A DNA stretch of 37,343 nucleotides. It comes from CALJIC01 sp039805565 (GTDB lineage Bacteria > Chloroflexota > Chloroflexia > Chloroflexales > Roseiflexaceae). The first letter of the stretch is position 1. Every line of letters starts with the position of its first letter. The translations under genes were made by a program, and so were the position numbers. Below the pieces are notes generated by a model. The model made no database searches. It saw only the letters and a list, made by a program, of their open reading frames with translations, and was not told the DNA's origin. The stretch is from positions 1-37,343 of the forward strand of contig JBDLTZ010000013.1 of the NCBI GenBank assembly GCA_039805565.1, in the 5' to 3' direction. Shown here piece by piece: positions 7,748-16,785 of this stretch.

Positions 7748-9862
7748 ATGACGAAGCAGCAGAGCATCTGGTGGTGGCTCGTCGCCATCCTGCTCATCGG
7801 CCTGATATCCCTCGGCCTGCTCGAGTGGAGCCACCGCCGCTGGCGCACCGCCATGCAGACGCAGGTCACCGCGCTGGACAATCTCTCCCAGGCGCGCCAC
7901 CAGGTTATGATGGGCTACCTCTCGATCGACCGCGCCGCGGCGGGAGACCCCTCGTTCGACACGCAGGATGCGCTGGCGCACCTGGACCGCGCCGAGCTGG
8001 CGCTCAATGACTGGCTGCAGGGCGAGAGCACGCTGATCCGCATGCGTGGAACTGCGCCCTCGGACCCGGAGCTGCTGGATGAGATTCGGGCGTACGCTCG
8101 CGACATCGACACGTTCCGCTCCCTGGCGGCGCAGTCGCTGACCCCGGACGAGGATACCCGGGGCGGCGAGGCGGTCGAGCTGCGCGCGGTGTTCGCCAAC
8201 CTCGAGCGGCGAGCCGGCGCTCTGGAGGACCGGCTGTACACCGAGCTCGGCAATGTGACCCTGGAGCAGGAGCGGCGCCAGCTGGTGACGCTCCTGCTCT
8301 GGGTGATCTTCCTGACAGTGATCGGGACGACCGTCTACCAGGTGATAGATGCGCAGCGGCGCGCAGTGGCGATGCTCGCGGACCGTGAGGAGCGCTTCCG
8401 CACGCTGGTCGAGGGCTCGCCGCTCTTGATCGCGGTCCACGACACGGGCCGGCTGACGTACCTCAACCCGGCCGGCGCGGCGCTGCTGGGGGCGTCGCCG
8501 GCGGAGCTCGTGGGGCGCCCGATCCGGGAGTTCGTGCTCCCTGCAGACTGGCCCGGGGCGCTGGCGCGCATCGAGGGGCTGCACGCACGCGGTCGCCCGG
8601 CCGACCCCGCCCTCCAGCACTGGGTCCGCACGGACGGCGTGGAGCTGGCTGTGGAGGTCACCGATATCCCGTTCCACGACCACGACCGCCCGGCAGTGTA
8701 TGTGGTGGCGCAGGATATCACGCAGCGCGTCCAGGCAGAGGCGAAGCTGGTGCGCGCCCAGAAGATGGAGAGCGTCGGGCGTCTGGCCGGCGGGATCGCC
8801 CACGACTTCAACAACCTGCTCACCGGGATCATCGGCTTCGCCGATCTCGCGCTCGATGACCTGTCGCCGGACGACCCGGTGTACGGGGACCTGATGCAGA
8901 TCAGGCAGGTGGCCGAGCGCGCGGCCCTGCTCACCGCTCAGCTGCTGGCGTTTGCCCGCAAGCAGGTGCTGCAGCCGCGTGCGCTCGACCTGAGTGCCCT
9001 GGTGCGCGATCTGGAGCTGCTGCTGCGCCGCCTGCTCCCCGAGAGCGTCGAGCTCCATCTGCGGCTGGCCGACGACCTGTGGCCGGTGAGCGCGGACCCG
9101 GGGCAGATCGAGCAGGTGCTGGTGAACCTGGTGCTGAACGCGCGTGACGCGATGCCTGGCGGCGGGCTGGTGACCATCCAGACGGCCAACATCGCCGCGC
9201 GGGACGGCGCAGGTGATGCGGTCCGCCTGGAGGTGAGCGACACTGGGAACGGTATGACGCCCGAGGTGCAGGCGCGCGCGTTCGAGCCGTTCTTCACCAC
9301 CAAGGGCGCCGGCCAGGGAACCGGGCTGGGGCTCGCGATGTGCGAGGGGATCGTCGTGCAGCACGGTGGTCAGATCGGTATCGAGAGCGCGGTTGGTGAG
9401 GGCACGCGCATCGCTGTGGAGCTGCCGCGGTTCCTGGGCGCGCCCGAGCCAAAGGAGATCCGTATCGCGCGGCACGGACACATGGGCAGCGAGACCGTGC
9501 TGGTGGTGGAGGACGAGCCGCAGGTGCGGGCGGTGGTGGTGCGGGCGCTCGAGGCGCAGGGGTACCGCGTGATCGAGGCGAGCAATGGGCTCGAGGCGCT
9601 TGCGGCGCTCGAGCGGCAGCCTGGCCTGCGAATCGACCTGCTGCTCACTGACGTAGTGATGCCCCACATGGGCGGTCCTGAGCTGGTGGCCGTGCTGGCC
9701 GCGCGCATCCCTGGCCTCAGGGTCGTGTTCATGTCCGGTTACGCCGACCGGCCCGCCGAGCTGCATCTTCCGGATGGGAGCGGGACGATCTTCCTGCCGA
9801 AGCCGTTCACGCCCGCCGCGGTGGCCCAGGTCGTGCGCGAGGCACTGGACCAGCCGCGGTAG
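7748..9862 (+). CDS. Hybrid sensor histidine kinase with PAS and C-terminal receiver
   Basis: Membrane sensor kinase of 704 residues. Domain order: TM1 (about 9-26), an extracytoplasmic mostly helical sensor region (27-178), TM2 (about 179-200), PAS (213-330), HisKA with the phospho-acceptor His352 in GGIAHDFNNLL, HATPase with N-box Asn464 (LVLNARDAM) and G-boxes DTGNGM and GTGLGLA, then a receiver domain (582-700) with Asp635 and Lys685 (LPKPF). The GIAHDFNN form of the H-box is typical of hybrid kinases that phosphorylate their own receiver. GGAGG lies five bases before the ATG. The binding-protein gene immediately upstream suggests a shared signalling unit. No DNA-binding regulator is adjacent, so the output is unknown. 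Confidence 0.92.
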   Translation: MTKQQSIWWWLVAILLIGLISLGLLEWSHRRWRTAMQTQVTALDNLSQARHQVMMGYLSIDRAAAGDPSFDTQDALAHLDRAELALNDWLQGESTLIRMRGTAPSDPELLDEIRAYARDIDTFRSLAAQSLTPDEDTRGGEAVELRAVFANLERRAGALEDRLYTELGNVTLEQERRQLVTLLLWVIFLTVIGTTVYQVIDAQRRAVAMLADREERFRTLVEGSPLLIAVHDTGRLTYLNPAGAALLGASPAELVGRPIREFVLPADWPGALARIEGLHARGRPADPALQHWVRTDGVELAVEVTDIPFHDHDRPAVYVVAQDITQRVQAEAKLVRAQKMESVGRLAGGIAHDFNNLLTGIIGFADLALDDLSPDDPVYGDLMQIRQVAERAALLTAQLLAFARKQVLQPRALDLSALVRDLELLLRRLLPESVELHLRLADDLWPVSADPGQIEQVLVNLVLNARDAMPGGGLVTIQTANIAARDGAGDAVRLEVSDTGNGMTPEVQARAFEPFFTTKGAGQGTGLGLAMCEGIVVQHGGQIGIESAVGEGTRIAVELPRFLGAPEPKEIRIARHGHMGSETVLVVEDEPQVRAVVVRALEAQGYRVIEASNGLEALAALERQPGLRIDLLLTDVVMPHMGGPELVAVLAARIPGLRVVFMSGYADRPAELHLPDGSGTIFLPKPFTPAAVAQVVREALDQPR

Positions 9863-9892
9863 ATGCGGCTGTTGTGCCCCCACATAATCGAA

Positions 9893-9918
9893 GGGGAGTG
9901 GGCCGAAGCCCACTCCCC
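9893..9918 (+). terminator. Hairpin between convergent genes
   Basis: GGGGAGTGGGC and GCCCACTCCCC pair perfectly (11 bp) around a CGAA loop, 30 bases after the kinase stop and 24 bases from the convergent secreted-protein gene. It can fold on both strands and probably terminates both. No strong T-tract is present. Confidence 0.7.
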
Positions 9919-9942
9919 GTCGAAACGACAATGCGTAACTGA

Positions 9943-10521
9943 CTAGAGGCCGTTGAAGAAGTTGAGCAGGTTCGTCAGCGCCTGAATGAACTGGGTGAGC
10001 GTGCCGAGCGGGTTCAGCAGGTTGTTCACCGCACACAGCAGATCACCGAGCAGACCGGCGCCTGGGATGGCCGTGATCTCCAGGTTGACCTCGTCGAGGA
10101 AGATGTTCAGGCCGAGTAGCGTCAGGTCCAGCGGTCCAAGCTGCAGATCGAGGATCTCGCAGCCTGCCTGCATCGCGGAGAACATCGGGGCGGCAGCCGC
10201 GCTCGGGCTCGGGTCCACGCCGTTGATGCTCTCGATCTCCCACTTCACGCCGCTGAGCGAGATGCCCTTCGTCTTCCCGCTGCTGTCCTTGTACGTGCCC
10301 GCAAGATTACCGACGGCGTACAGCTTCGCGTTCTCTTCGACGAAGCTCGTCACAGTGAACTGGCCTTTGAACGACTCCTTGCTCGGGCCGCTGCCCTGCA
10401 CGGGAATGTTCGCGAATGGGTTGGTGACTTTGTCCTTGGCCGCCGCTGTGCCGAACGGCGCCAGGGCGAGAGTCGCGGCCATCAGCAGGCCGAACACGAC
10501 CCAGATCGATCGAAGCCTCAT
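9943..10521 (-). CDS. Small secreted protein of unknown function
   Basis: 192 residues with a clear Sec signal peptide (basic MRLR, a hydrophobic run to about residue 22, then a probable cleavage site near AAA-KD at 28-30). The mature part begins with a beta-rich region (FKGQFTVTSFV, LYAVGNLAGTY). It then has a Cys121 motif (CEILDLQLGPLDLTLLGL) and a second cysteine in LLGDLLCAVNNLL (Cys163), which could form a disulfide. The segment LQLGPLDLxLLGL...ITAIPGAGLLGDLLCAV resembles a family of uncharacterised exported proteins I associate with soil bacteria, from memory only. AGGAGGG precedes the ATG. It is a single-gene unit convergent with the kinase; no function is assigned. Confidence 0.8.
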   Translation of the reverse strand: MRLRSIWVVFGLLMAATLALAPFGTAAAKDKVTNPFANIPVQGSGPSKESFKGQFTVTSFVEENAKLYAVGNLAGTYKDSSGKTKGISLSGVKWEIESINGVDPSPSAAAAPMFSAMQAGCEILDLQLGPLDLTLLGLNIFLDEVNLEITAIPGAGLLGDLLCAVNNLLNPLGTLTQFIQALTNLLNFFNGL

Positions 10522-10744
10522 TGGTTCTTCCCTCCTACAGCTCGTAGCTATCGGTTGTCTCCGACGACACCGTGCCGCCAGATCTGATTCGGGGCGTCAG
10601 CGGACCGTTGTCTGACGCCGATGCTAGCACTGGCAGGTTGCGTGCCACCCGATGCCCGCTGAAGGGGGGCTGGTGATCCACAAGCGAACCAGACGTGAAC
10701 CGGCCTCGGCGCTGTGATTGCCGCGCACTGCGCCCTGACGCTAC

Positions 10745-10773
10745 ATGACAGCCGTTGCGACGTGTGGTATAGT
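10745..10773 (+). promoter_or_regulatory. Sigma-70-type promoter for glgC
   Basis: ATGACA, a 17-base spacer and TATAGT give 5/6 matches at both -35 and -10. Transcription would start near 10780, giving a leader of about 80 bases before the GTG start of glgC. Confidence 0.65.
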
Positions 10774-10862
10774 TCGTGCGAGTACTTCCACGTACCTACC
10801 CATATCCCTCCGCGCCAGCCGGCGCACGCAGTCGTGTCCTCACCTGTGCTGGAGGTTCCGCC

Positions 10863-12116
<1,254 letters not shown>

Positions 12117-12119
12117 AGC

Positions 12120-12175
12120 CTCGAGTCGTGAGTCGTGAGCGCTGCACGCTCAAGGCTCAGCACTCACGACTCGAG
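12120..12175. repeat. 14-bp perfect inverted repeat between the two glgC genes, within a word-repeat tract
   Basis: CTCGAGTCGTGAGT (12120-12133) and ACTCACGACTCGAG (12162-12175) are exact inverse complements 28 bases apart; TGAGC/GCTCA inside can extend the fold. It starts four bases after the glgC stop and lies in GAGTCGTGAG-type words that continue to 12192. It could attenuate or stabilise the intercistronic mRNA. Confidence 0.7.
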
Positions 12176-12195
12176 ACTCAAGACTGAGGACTGCA

Positions 12196-13434
12196 ATGCT
12201 ACGTACACTTGCGCTCATTCTGGCAGGTGGCGAGACGCCCGCGCTCTCCGTCCTCACCGCCGAGCGCTCCGAGGCCGCCGTGCCGTTCGCTGGGAAGTAT
12301 CGGATCGTCGACTTCACGCTCTCGAACTGCGTCAACTCCGGCATCTACAACGTCGGCGTGCTGACCCAGTACCGCCCGCGCTCGCTCCACGAGCACATCG
12401 GCGTGGGCAAGCCCTGGGACCTGGACCGGCGCATCGGTGGGGTGCGGGTGCTGCACCCGTACCTCACCAGCGAGGGCGGCTCCTGGCAGCGCGGCAACGC
12501 CGACGCCCTGCGCGCCAACCTGGACTTCATCGCCGAGCAGCCGGCCGACGTGGTGCTGGTGCTGGCTGGCGACCACATCTACAAGATGGACTACCGCCCG
12601 ATGCTCCAGCTCCACGAGGAGCGCGACGTGGACGTGACGCTGGCGGTGCACTCCGTCAGCCCGCACGAGACGCACCGCTTCGGCATCGTGACGGTGGACG
12701 CCGACGGCTCTGTGGGGCAGTTCGAGGAGAAGCCGCGCCGCTCCCGCTCCAGCATGGCCTCGATGGGCATCTACGCCTTCCGCAAGAGCTTCCTGCTCGA
12801 AGTGCTCGCCGGCGGCAAGGAGGAGAACATCGGCCGGGACCTCATGCCGAAGCTCGTCACGAAGACCCACGTCGCCTCATACAACTTCCAGGGCTACTGG
12901 GCCGATGTGGGCACCGTCCAGGCCTACTACGAGGCCAACATGGCCTTGCTGGTGGAGACCCCCGCGCTGGACCTGTACGACCCCGAGTGGGTGATCCACA
13001 CCCGCAGCGCCGAGCTGCCGGCCGCCGAGATCGGCGCCGCCGCGCGCGTGGACGGCAACCTGGTGTGCGACGGCTGCCGCATCTACGGCCAGGTGAGCCG
13101 CTCGGTGATCTCGCCGGGGGTCTACGTGGCTGAGGGCGCGGTGGTGCGTGACTCGATCCTCCTCAACGACGTGGTGGTCGAGCCGGGCGCGGTGGTGGAC
13201 CGCTGCATCATCGACAAGGGCGTGCGCGTCGGGGCGCAGGCGCGCGTGGGCGACGGCGACGACAACACGCCGAACGGCGGCGCGCCTGATATGCTCAACA
13301 CCGGCCTGACGCTGGTTGGACAGCGCGCGCAGATCGCTCCCGGCGCCGCGATCGGCCGCAACGTCGTGATCCGGCCGCGCGTCACCGACCTTGGCGGGGC
13401 CACGGTGCCGAGCGGGAAGGTCGTGGGGCGGTAG
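12196..13434 (+). CDS. GlgC-like subunit with degenerate nucleotide-binding site (GlgD-like regulatory partner)
   Basis: 412 residues, clearly paralogous to the upstream GlgC over its full length (GKYRIVDFTLSNCVNSGIYN, VLAGDHIYKMDY, GYWADVGTVQAYYE, SPGVYVAEGAVVRDS). The pyrophosphorylase signature is changed: GGEGTRL of GlgC reads GGETPAL here (11-17) and RAKPSVP reads RSEAAVP (24-30), so Thr, Arg and Lys used for the triphosphate are lost, with Lys replaced by Glu26. The Asp of GDHIYKMDY and the EKP of the sugar site are kept. This resembles non-catalytic GlgD of Firmicutes or the modulatory large subunit of plants, where a dead subunit tunes its partner. A heterotetramer with the upstream GlgC is the likely arrangement. 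Start: ATG 12196 after GAGG. Confidence 0.85.
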   Translation: MLRTLALILAGGETPALSVLTAERSEAAVPFAGKYRIVDFTLSNCVNSGIYNVGVLTQYRPRSLHEHIGVGKPWDLDRRIGGVRVLHPYLTSEGGSWQRGNADALRANLDFIAEQPADVVLVLAGDHIYKMDYRPMLQLHEERDVDVTLAVHSVSPHETHRFGIVTVDADGSVGQFEEKPRRSRSSMASMGIYAFRKSFLLEVLAGGKEENIGRDLMPKLVTKTHVASYNFQGYWADVGTVQAYYEANMALLVETPALDLYDPEWVIHTRSAELPAAEIGAAARVDGNLVCDGCRIYGQVSRSVISPGVYVAEGAVVRDSILLNDVVVEPGAVVDRCIIDKGVRVGAQARVGDGDDNTPNGGAPDMLNTGLTLVGQRAQIAPGAAIGRNVVIRPRVTDLGGATVPSGKVVGR

Positions 13435-13439
13435 GGGGT

Positions 13440-13560
13440 TCGGAGGGGCCAGTGCTGGGTGCTGGATGCGCTGAATCGTGAGTCGAGAGCGCCGGGGTCT
13501 GGTCGAAGCTGTGCTGGCTCGATCACACCCCGGCGTTCGGCGTTCAGCGTTCAGCGTTCC
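13440..13560. repeat. Word-repeat tract (GTGCTGG; GGCGTTCAGCGTTC)
   Basis: Contains CAGTGCTGGGTGCTGGATGC near 13450 and, at 13530-13558, CGGCGTTCGGCGTTCAGCGTTCAGCGTTC, a tandem of GCGTTCA/GCGTTCG words that abuts and slightly overlaps the 3' end of the KDG kinase gene. The middle part (13480-13530) is unremarkable. Confidence 0.55.
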
Positions 13561-14459
13561 ACCGGGTACCCCGCGTAGTCACCGAGCGCCTGAACCGAGC
13601 CGGCGCCGACCTTCGCGCCCAGGCGCAGGCTGGCCTCAGTGTCCCAGCCGCGCAGCCAGCCCGCCAGGAAGCCGGCGTCGAAGCCATCCCCCGCGCCCAC
13701 CGGGTCGATCGCGCGCTCGACCGGCTCGGCCGGGGCCTCGTAGACCTGGCCGCCCACTAGCGCCATCGCCCCGCGCTCGGCGCGCTTCAGCACCACCACC
13801 CGCGCCCCCAGCTCCGCGCCCGCCTCGAGCATCGCGCCCTCGTCCTCCACGCCCAGCGCGGCCCGCGCGTCCTCGTGGCCCATCAGCAGGATGTCGGTCT
13901 GGCGCATCAGCGGCAGCAGCGCCTCGCGGAAGGCCTCAGGACCCCATAGCCGCGGCCGGTAGTTCGGGTCGAGCGAGATCAGCGCCCCGGCCTCCTTCGC
14001 CAGCTCCGCCGCGCGCAGGCAGGCCGCCGCGCAGCTCGCGCTCAGCGCCGGCGTGATGCCCGTCAGGTGCACCACCTTCGCGCCCGCGAACAGCTCCGGC
14101 GACAGATCCTCGGGCGCCAGGCGGCTCGCGGCCGACCCCGCGCGGTAGTAGTACACGCGCCGCACCCCGTCCGCCAGCCACTCGCGGAAGAAGATGCCCG
14201 TGCCCGCGCCGCCGTCCGTCGCCAGGGCCGACGTGTCCACTCCCTCGGCGTCCAGCACCGCGCGCACCTTGCGCCCGAACGGGTCGTCGCCCACGCGGCT
14301 GATGAAGCGCGCCGTGTGGCCGAGGCGGGCCAGCGCGATCGACATATTGGCCTCGGCGCCGCCGATGTCCCACAGCAGCGAGCGCGCGTCGTCCAGCGTC
14401 ACCGGGTCCGGCGGGTAGAGCACCCCCATGCACTCGCCGAGCGTCACGACCTCCGGCAT
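13551..14459 (-). CDS. kdgK: 2-keto-3-deoxygluconate kinase (PfkB family)
   Basis: Phosphorylates 2-keto-3-deoxygluconate to KDPG with ATP. The 302-residue protein starts at ATG 14459 with GAGG five to six bases upstream; the frame extends upstream but codes for non-homologous residues. PfkB signature 1 lies around GGAEANMSIALARLG (33-47) and signature 2 at DPVGAGDGFDAGF with the catalytic base Asp258. The segment SLDPNYRPRLW (162-172) is characteristic of KDG kinases, separating it from ribo- and fructokinases. The partner enzyme, KDPG aldolase, is encoded 4 kb away on the same strand beyond the decarboxylase operon; together they complete the lower Entner-Doudoroff or hexuronate route to pyruvate and glyceraldehyde-3-phosphate. 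Confidence 0.87.
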   Translation of the reverse strand: MPEVVTLGECMGVLYPPDPVTLDDARSLLWDIGGAEANMSIALARLGHTARFISRVGDDPFGRKVRAVLDAEGVDTSALATDGGAGTGIFFREWLADGVRRVYYYRAGSAASRLAPEDLSPELFAGAKVVHLTGITPALSASCAAACLRAAELAKEAGALISLDPNYRPRLWGPEAFREALLPLMRQTDILLMGHEDARAALGVEDEGAMLEAGAELGARVVVLKRAERGAMALVGGQVYEAPAEPVERAIDPVGAGDGFDAGFLAGWLRGWDTEASLRLGAKVGAGSVQALGDYAGYPVER

Positions 14460-14498
14460 AGCAACCTCTTTGTTCTTCAGTGCGTCTGTGCGCTGCGT

Positions 14499-14526
14499 AT
14501 TGTAGCAGCCCTGGCGGACAGGTAAA
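14499..14526 (-). promoter_or_regulatory. Promoter for the KDG kinase gene
   Basis: On the minus strand TTTACC, a 16-base spacer and TACAAT. The start would be near 14492, giving a leader of about 33 bases before ATG 14459. Confidence 0.5.
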
Positions 14527-14590
14527 ACGTGAGGCAGGGGTATGCCCCACTCTGCTGACGCGCGTTTACCCCTTGCGTGGGATTGCTCTC

Positions 14591-14608
14591 CACCAGCAGC
14601 TGCTGGTG
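14591..14608. promoter_or_regulatory. Perfect 18-bp palindrome, candidate operator
   Basis: CACCAGCAGCTGCTGGTG is perfectly self-complementary with no spacer. It sits in the divergent interval between kdgK and mmdA, the usual place for a dimeric repressor site. No other copy was noticed in the window. Confidence 0.45.
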
Positions 14609-14743
14609 AACACAATCACACACTTCCGTGGACATCTCTTCCCCCTGCGCCGCCGGCTGCTCGCCTATCATACTGGCAGACCAATACGCGAGCGCAAAGG
14701 GGCCGGGTCGCGAGGGCGTCCTGGCCGCTTGCATAAAAGAGCT

Positions 14744-16297
14744 ATGACGATATACGAAGACCCCCGCATCCTTGAGCTGCGCGCCCATCGCGAGCGCGCC
14801 CAGCGCGGCGGTGGACCCGAGCGCGTTGCCCGCCAGCACGCCAAGGGTAAGCTCACCGCCCGCGAGCGACTCGAGATACTGCTCGATCCCGGCAGCTTCA
14901 ACGAGATCGAGCCCTTCATCAGCGCCCACTACGAGACCGACGCTCCGGCCGACCGGGCGCTCGGCGAGGGTGTGATCACCGGCTACGGCCGCATCGATGG
15001 CCGGGCCGTCTACGTCTACTCGCAGGACTTCACCATCTCCGGCGGCACGCTCAGCGAGATGCAGAGCCACAAGATCTGCCGCGTGATGGACCTGGCGCTG
15101 CGCAACGGCGCGCCGATCGTCGGCCTGATCGACTCGGGCGGCGCGCGCATCCAGGAGGGTGTCCGCAGCCTCGGCGGCTACGCCGAGATCTTCCGCCGCA
15201 ACGCCCAGTACTCCGGCGTCATCCCGCAGATCAGCGTCATGCTCGGCCCGTGCGCCGGCGGCGCCGCCTACTCCCCCGCCGTCACCGACCTGATCCTGAT
15301 GGTCGAGGGGCACTCCTATATGTTCCTCACCGGCCCCGAGGTGATCAAGGCCGTGACCGGCGAGACGATCGACTCCGAGCAGCTCGGCGGCGCCGAGGTC
15401 CACATGACCCTCAGCGGCACCGCGCACCTCTCGGCGCCCACCGAGCAGGAGACGCTGGCGCTCTGCCGGCGCGCCCTGAGCTACTTCCCCTCGAACAACG
15501 TCGAGAACCCATCGTACATCGCGCCCGAGGACGACCCGCTGCGCATGGACGAGGAGCTGAACACGATCGTGCCGATCGACCCGTCGGTGCCCTACCGCAT
15601 GCACGACGTGATCGAGCGTGTGGTGGATAGCGGCTCCTTCCTGGAGACCCAGCCGCGCTGGGCCACCAATGCGATCGTCGGCCTGGCGCGCATCGGCGGC
15701 CACTCGGTGGGCATCGTCGCGCAGGAGCCGAACGTCATGGCCGGCGTAATCGACATCGACGCCGCCGATAAGATCGCGCGCTTCGTCCGCATGTGCGACT
15801 GCTTCAACATCCCGCTGGTGACGTTCGTGGACTCGCCCGGCTTCCTGCCCGGCGTGGATCAGGAGCACCGCGGCATTATCCGCCACGGCGCGAAGGTGCT
15901 GTTCGCCTACTCCGAGGCCACCGTGCCGAAGATCAGCGTGATCACGCGCAAGGCCTACGGCGGCGCCTACGTGGTGATGAGCAGCAAGTACCTCGGCACC
16001 GACATCAACTTCGCGTGGCCGAGCGCCGAGATCGCGGTGATGGGCGCCGAGGGCGCGGTGAACATCCTCCACCGCGAGGAGATCATGAAGGCCGCCAACC
16101 CGGCCGCCGAGCGCGCGCGCCTGGCCGACGAGTACCGCCGGCGCTTCAACAACCCGTACCACGCCGCCCGCGCTGGGTACGTGGACGATATCATCGAGCC
16201 GCGCGAGACCCGCCCGAAGATCGTGGCCGCGCTGGCCGCCCTGCGCGATAAGTACGCTCCTGCGCCGCCGCGCAAGCACGGGAATATCCCGGTGTAG
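14744..16297 (+). CDS. mmdA: Methylmalonyl-CoA decarboxylase alpha subunit (acyl-CoA carboxyltransferase)
   Basis: Carboxyltransferase of the acyl-CoA carboxylase beta-subunit type, 517 residues from ATG 14744 (a long upstream in-frame extension has no homology). It moves the carboxyl group from an acyl-CoA to the biotin of the small carrier protein encoded downstream. Motifs: DSGGARIQEGV, the oxyanion region GPCAGGAAYSPA, the C-terminal domain SPGFLPGVDQEHRGIIRHGA and ITRKAYGGAYVVMSSK. An adjacent biotin carrier and a membrane beta subunit, with no biotin carboxylase, identify the Na+-pumping decarboxylase complex. The acyl-CoA type CT argues for methylmalonyl-CoA (or glutaconyl-/malonyl-CoA), not oxaloacetate. 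The Shine-Dalgarno sequence is weak (AAAGAG). Confidence 0.88.
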   Translation: MTIYEDPRILELRAHRERAQRGGGPERVARQHAKGKLTARERLEILLDPGSFNEIEPFISAHYETDAPADRALGEGVITGYGRIDGRAVYVYSQDFTISGGTLSEMQSHKICRVMDLALRNGAPIVGLIDSGGARIQEGVRSLGGYAEIFRRNAQYSGVIPQISVMLGPCAGGAAYSPAVTDLILMVEGHSYMFLTGPEVIKAVTGETIDSEQLGGAEVHMTLSGTAHLSAPTEQETLALCRRALSYFPSNNVENPSYIAPEDDPLRMDEELNTIVPIDPSVPYRMHDVIERVVDSGSFLETQPRWATNAIVGLARIGGHSVGIVAQEPNVMAGVIDIDAADKIARFVRMCDCFNIPLVTFVDSPGFLPGVDQEHRGIIRHGAKVLFAYSEATVPKISVITRKAYGGAYVVMSSKYLGTDINFAWPSAEIAVMGAEGAVNILHREEIMKAANPAAERARLADEYRRRFNNPYHAARAGYVDDIIEPRETRPKIVAALAALRDKYAPAPPRKHGNIPV

Positions 16298-16309
16298 GAT
16301 AGTGCAATG

Positions 16310-16380
16310 TGCAAAGTGTAACGTGGAAAAATGAAGGCGATAGCCTTGAATAAGAACATTTTTGCACGTTACACTTTGCA
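16310..16380. repeat. 24-bp imperfect inverted repeat between mmdA and mmdD, with TGCACGT words
   Basis: The arms 16310-16333 and 16357-16380 match as inverse complements at 23 of 24 positions. The 23-base interval itself holds a hairpin (AAGGC-GATA-GCCTT). The flanks continue with related words (GTGCAATGTGCAAAG before, GCTGCACGTTGCACG at 16389-16403). It is less GC-rich than its surroundings. It splits mmdA from the rest of the operon by 131 bases and could set the ratio of alpha subunit to membrane subunits. Confidence 0.75.
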
Positions 16381-16428
16381 TTTCAAACGCTGCACGTTGC
16401 ACGTCGTGAGAGTACTCAGGAGATCAAG

Positions 16429-16785
16429 GTGAATGATACCCTTGCTATAGCCCTCCAGATCACCGCAGTGGGCATGGGCCTGGTCTTCGGTATGATCTGC
16501 GCCCTGTGGCTCGGCATGGCACTGCTGGTGCGCCTGGCCGCCGACCGCGAGGAGCCTGAAGTGGCTCCGGCGCTCGTGGCCCCCGACGCGCCCGCGGAGC
16601 TCGCCGCCGAAGCGGGGCTTGATCGTGCGCAGCGCCGCAGAGCCGCCGTGGCCGCCGTGGCCGTCGCGCTCGCGCAGCGAGCCCGGTCATCGGCCGCACT
16701 CCCGCCCCCACCAACCGCCGCCGTGAGCCCGTGGCAGGCCGTGGCGCGCAGCAACCAGCTTCGCCACCGCGGGAGGGTCCGATGA
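16429..16785 (+). CDS. mmdD: Na+-pumping decarboxylase delta/gamma subunit (OadG family)
   Basis: Small single-span membrane subunit, 118 residues. The N-terminal membrane helix (about 8-34) contains VGMGLVFGMICALWLGMALL, followed by an Ala/Arg-rich cytoplasmic linker and a C-terminal tryptophan segment (SPWQAVARSNQLRHRGR), as in OAD gamma and Mmd delta proteins that tether the carboxyltransferase to the beta subunit. It starts at GTG 16429 with AGGAG upstream. Its stop overlaps the start of the biotin carrier by ATGA. Confidence 0.85.
   Translation: MNDTLAIALQITAVGMGLVFGMICALWLGMALLVRLAADREEPEVAPALVAPDAPAELAAEAGLDRAQRRRAAVAAVAVALAQRARSSAALPPPPTAAVSPWQAVARSNQLRHRGRVR

Noticed and set aside
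7547..10036. An 829-codon open frame on the minus strand antisense to the binding protein and kinase
   Set aside because: It is Arg/His/Gln-rich without domains, and covers the well-defined kinase domains on the other strand. High GC removes stop codons from the antisense frame.
14477..16402. A 641-codon minus-strand frame antisense to mmdA
   Set aside because: Composition is His/Val/Asp/Gly-rich, typical of the codon-aligned complement of a GC-rich gene; mmdA has clear family motifs throughout.
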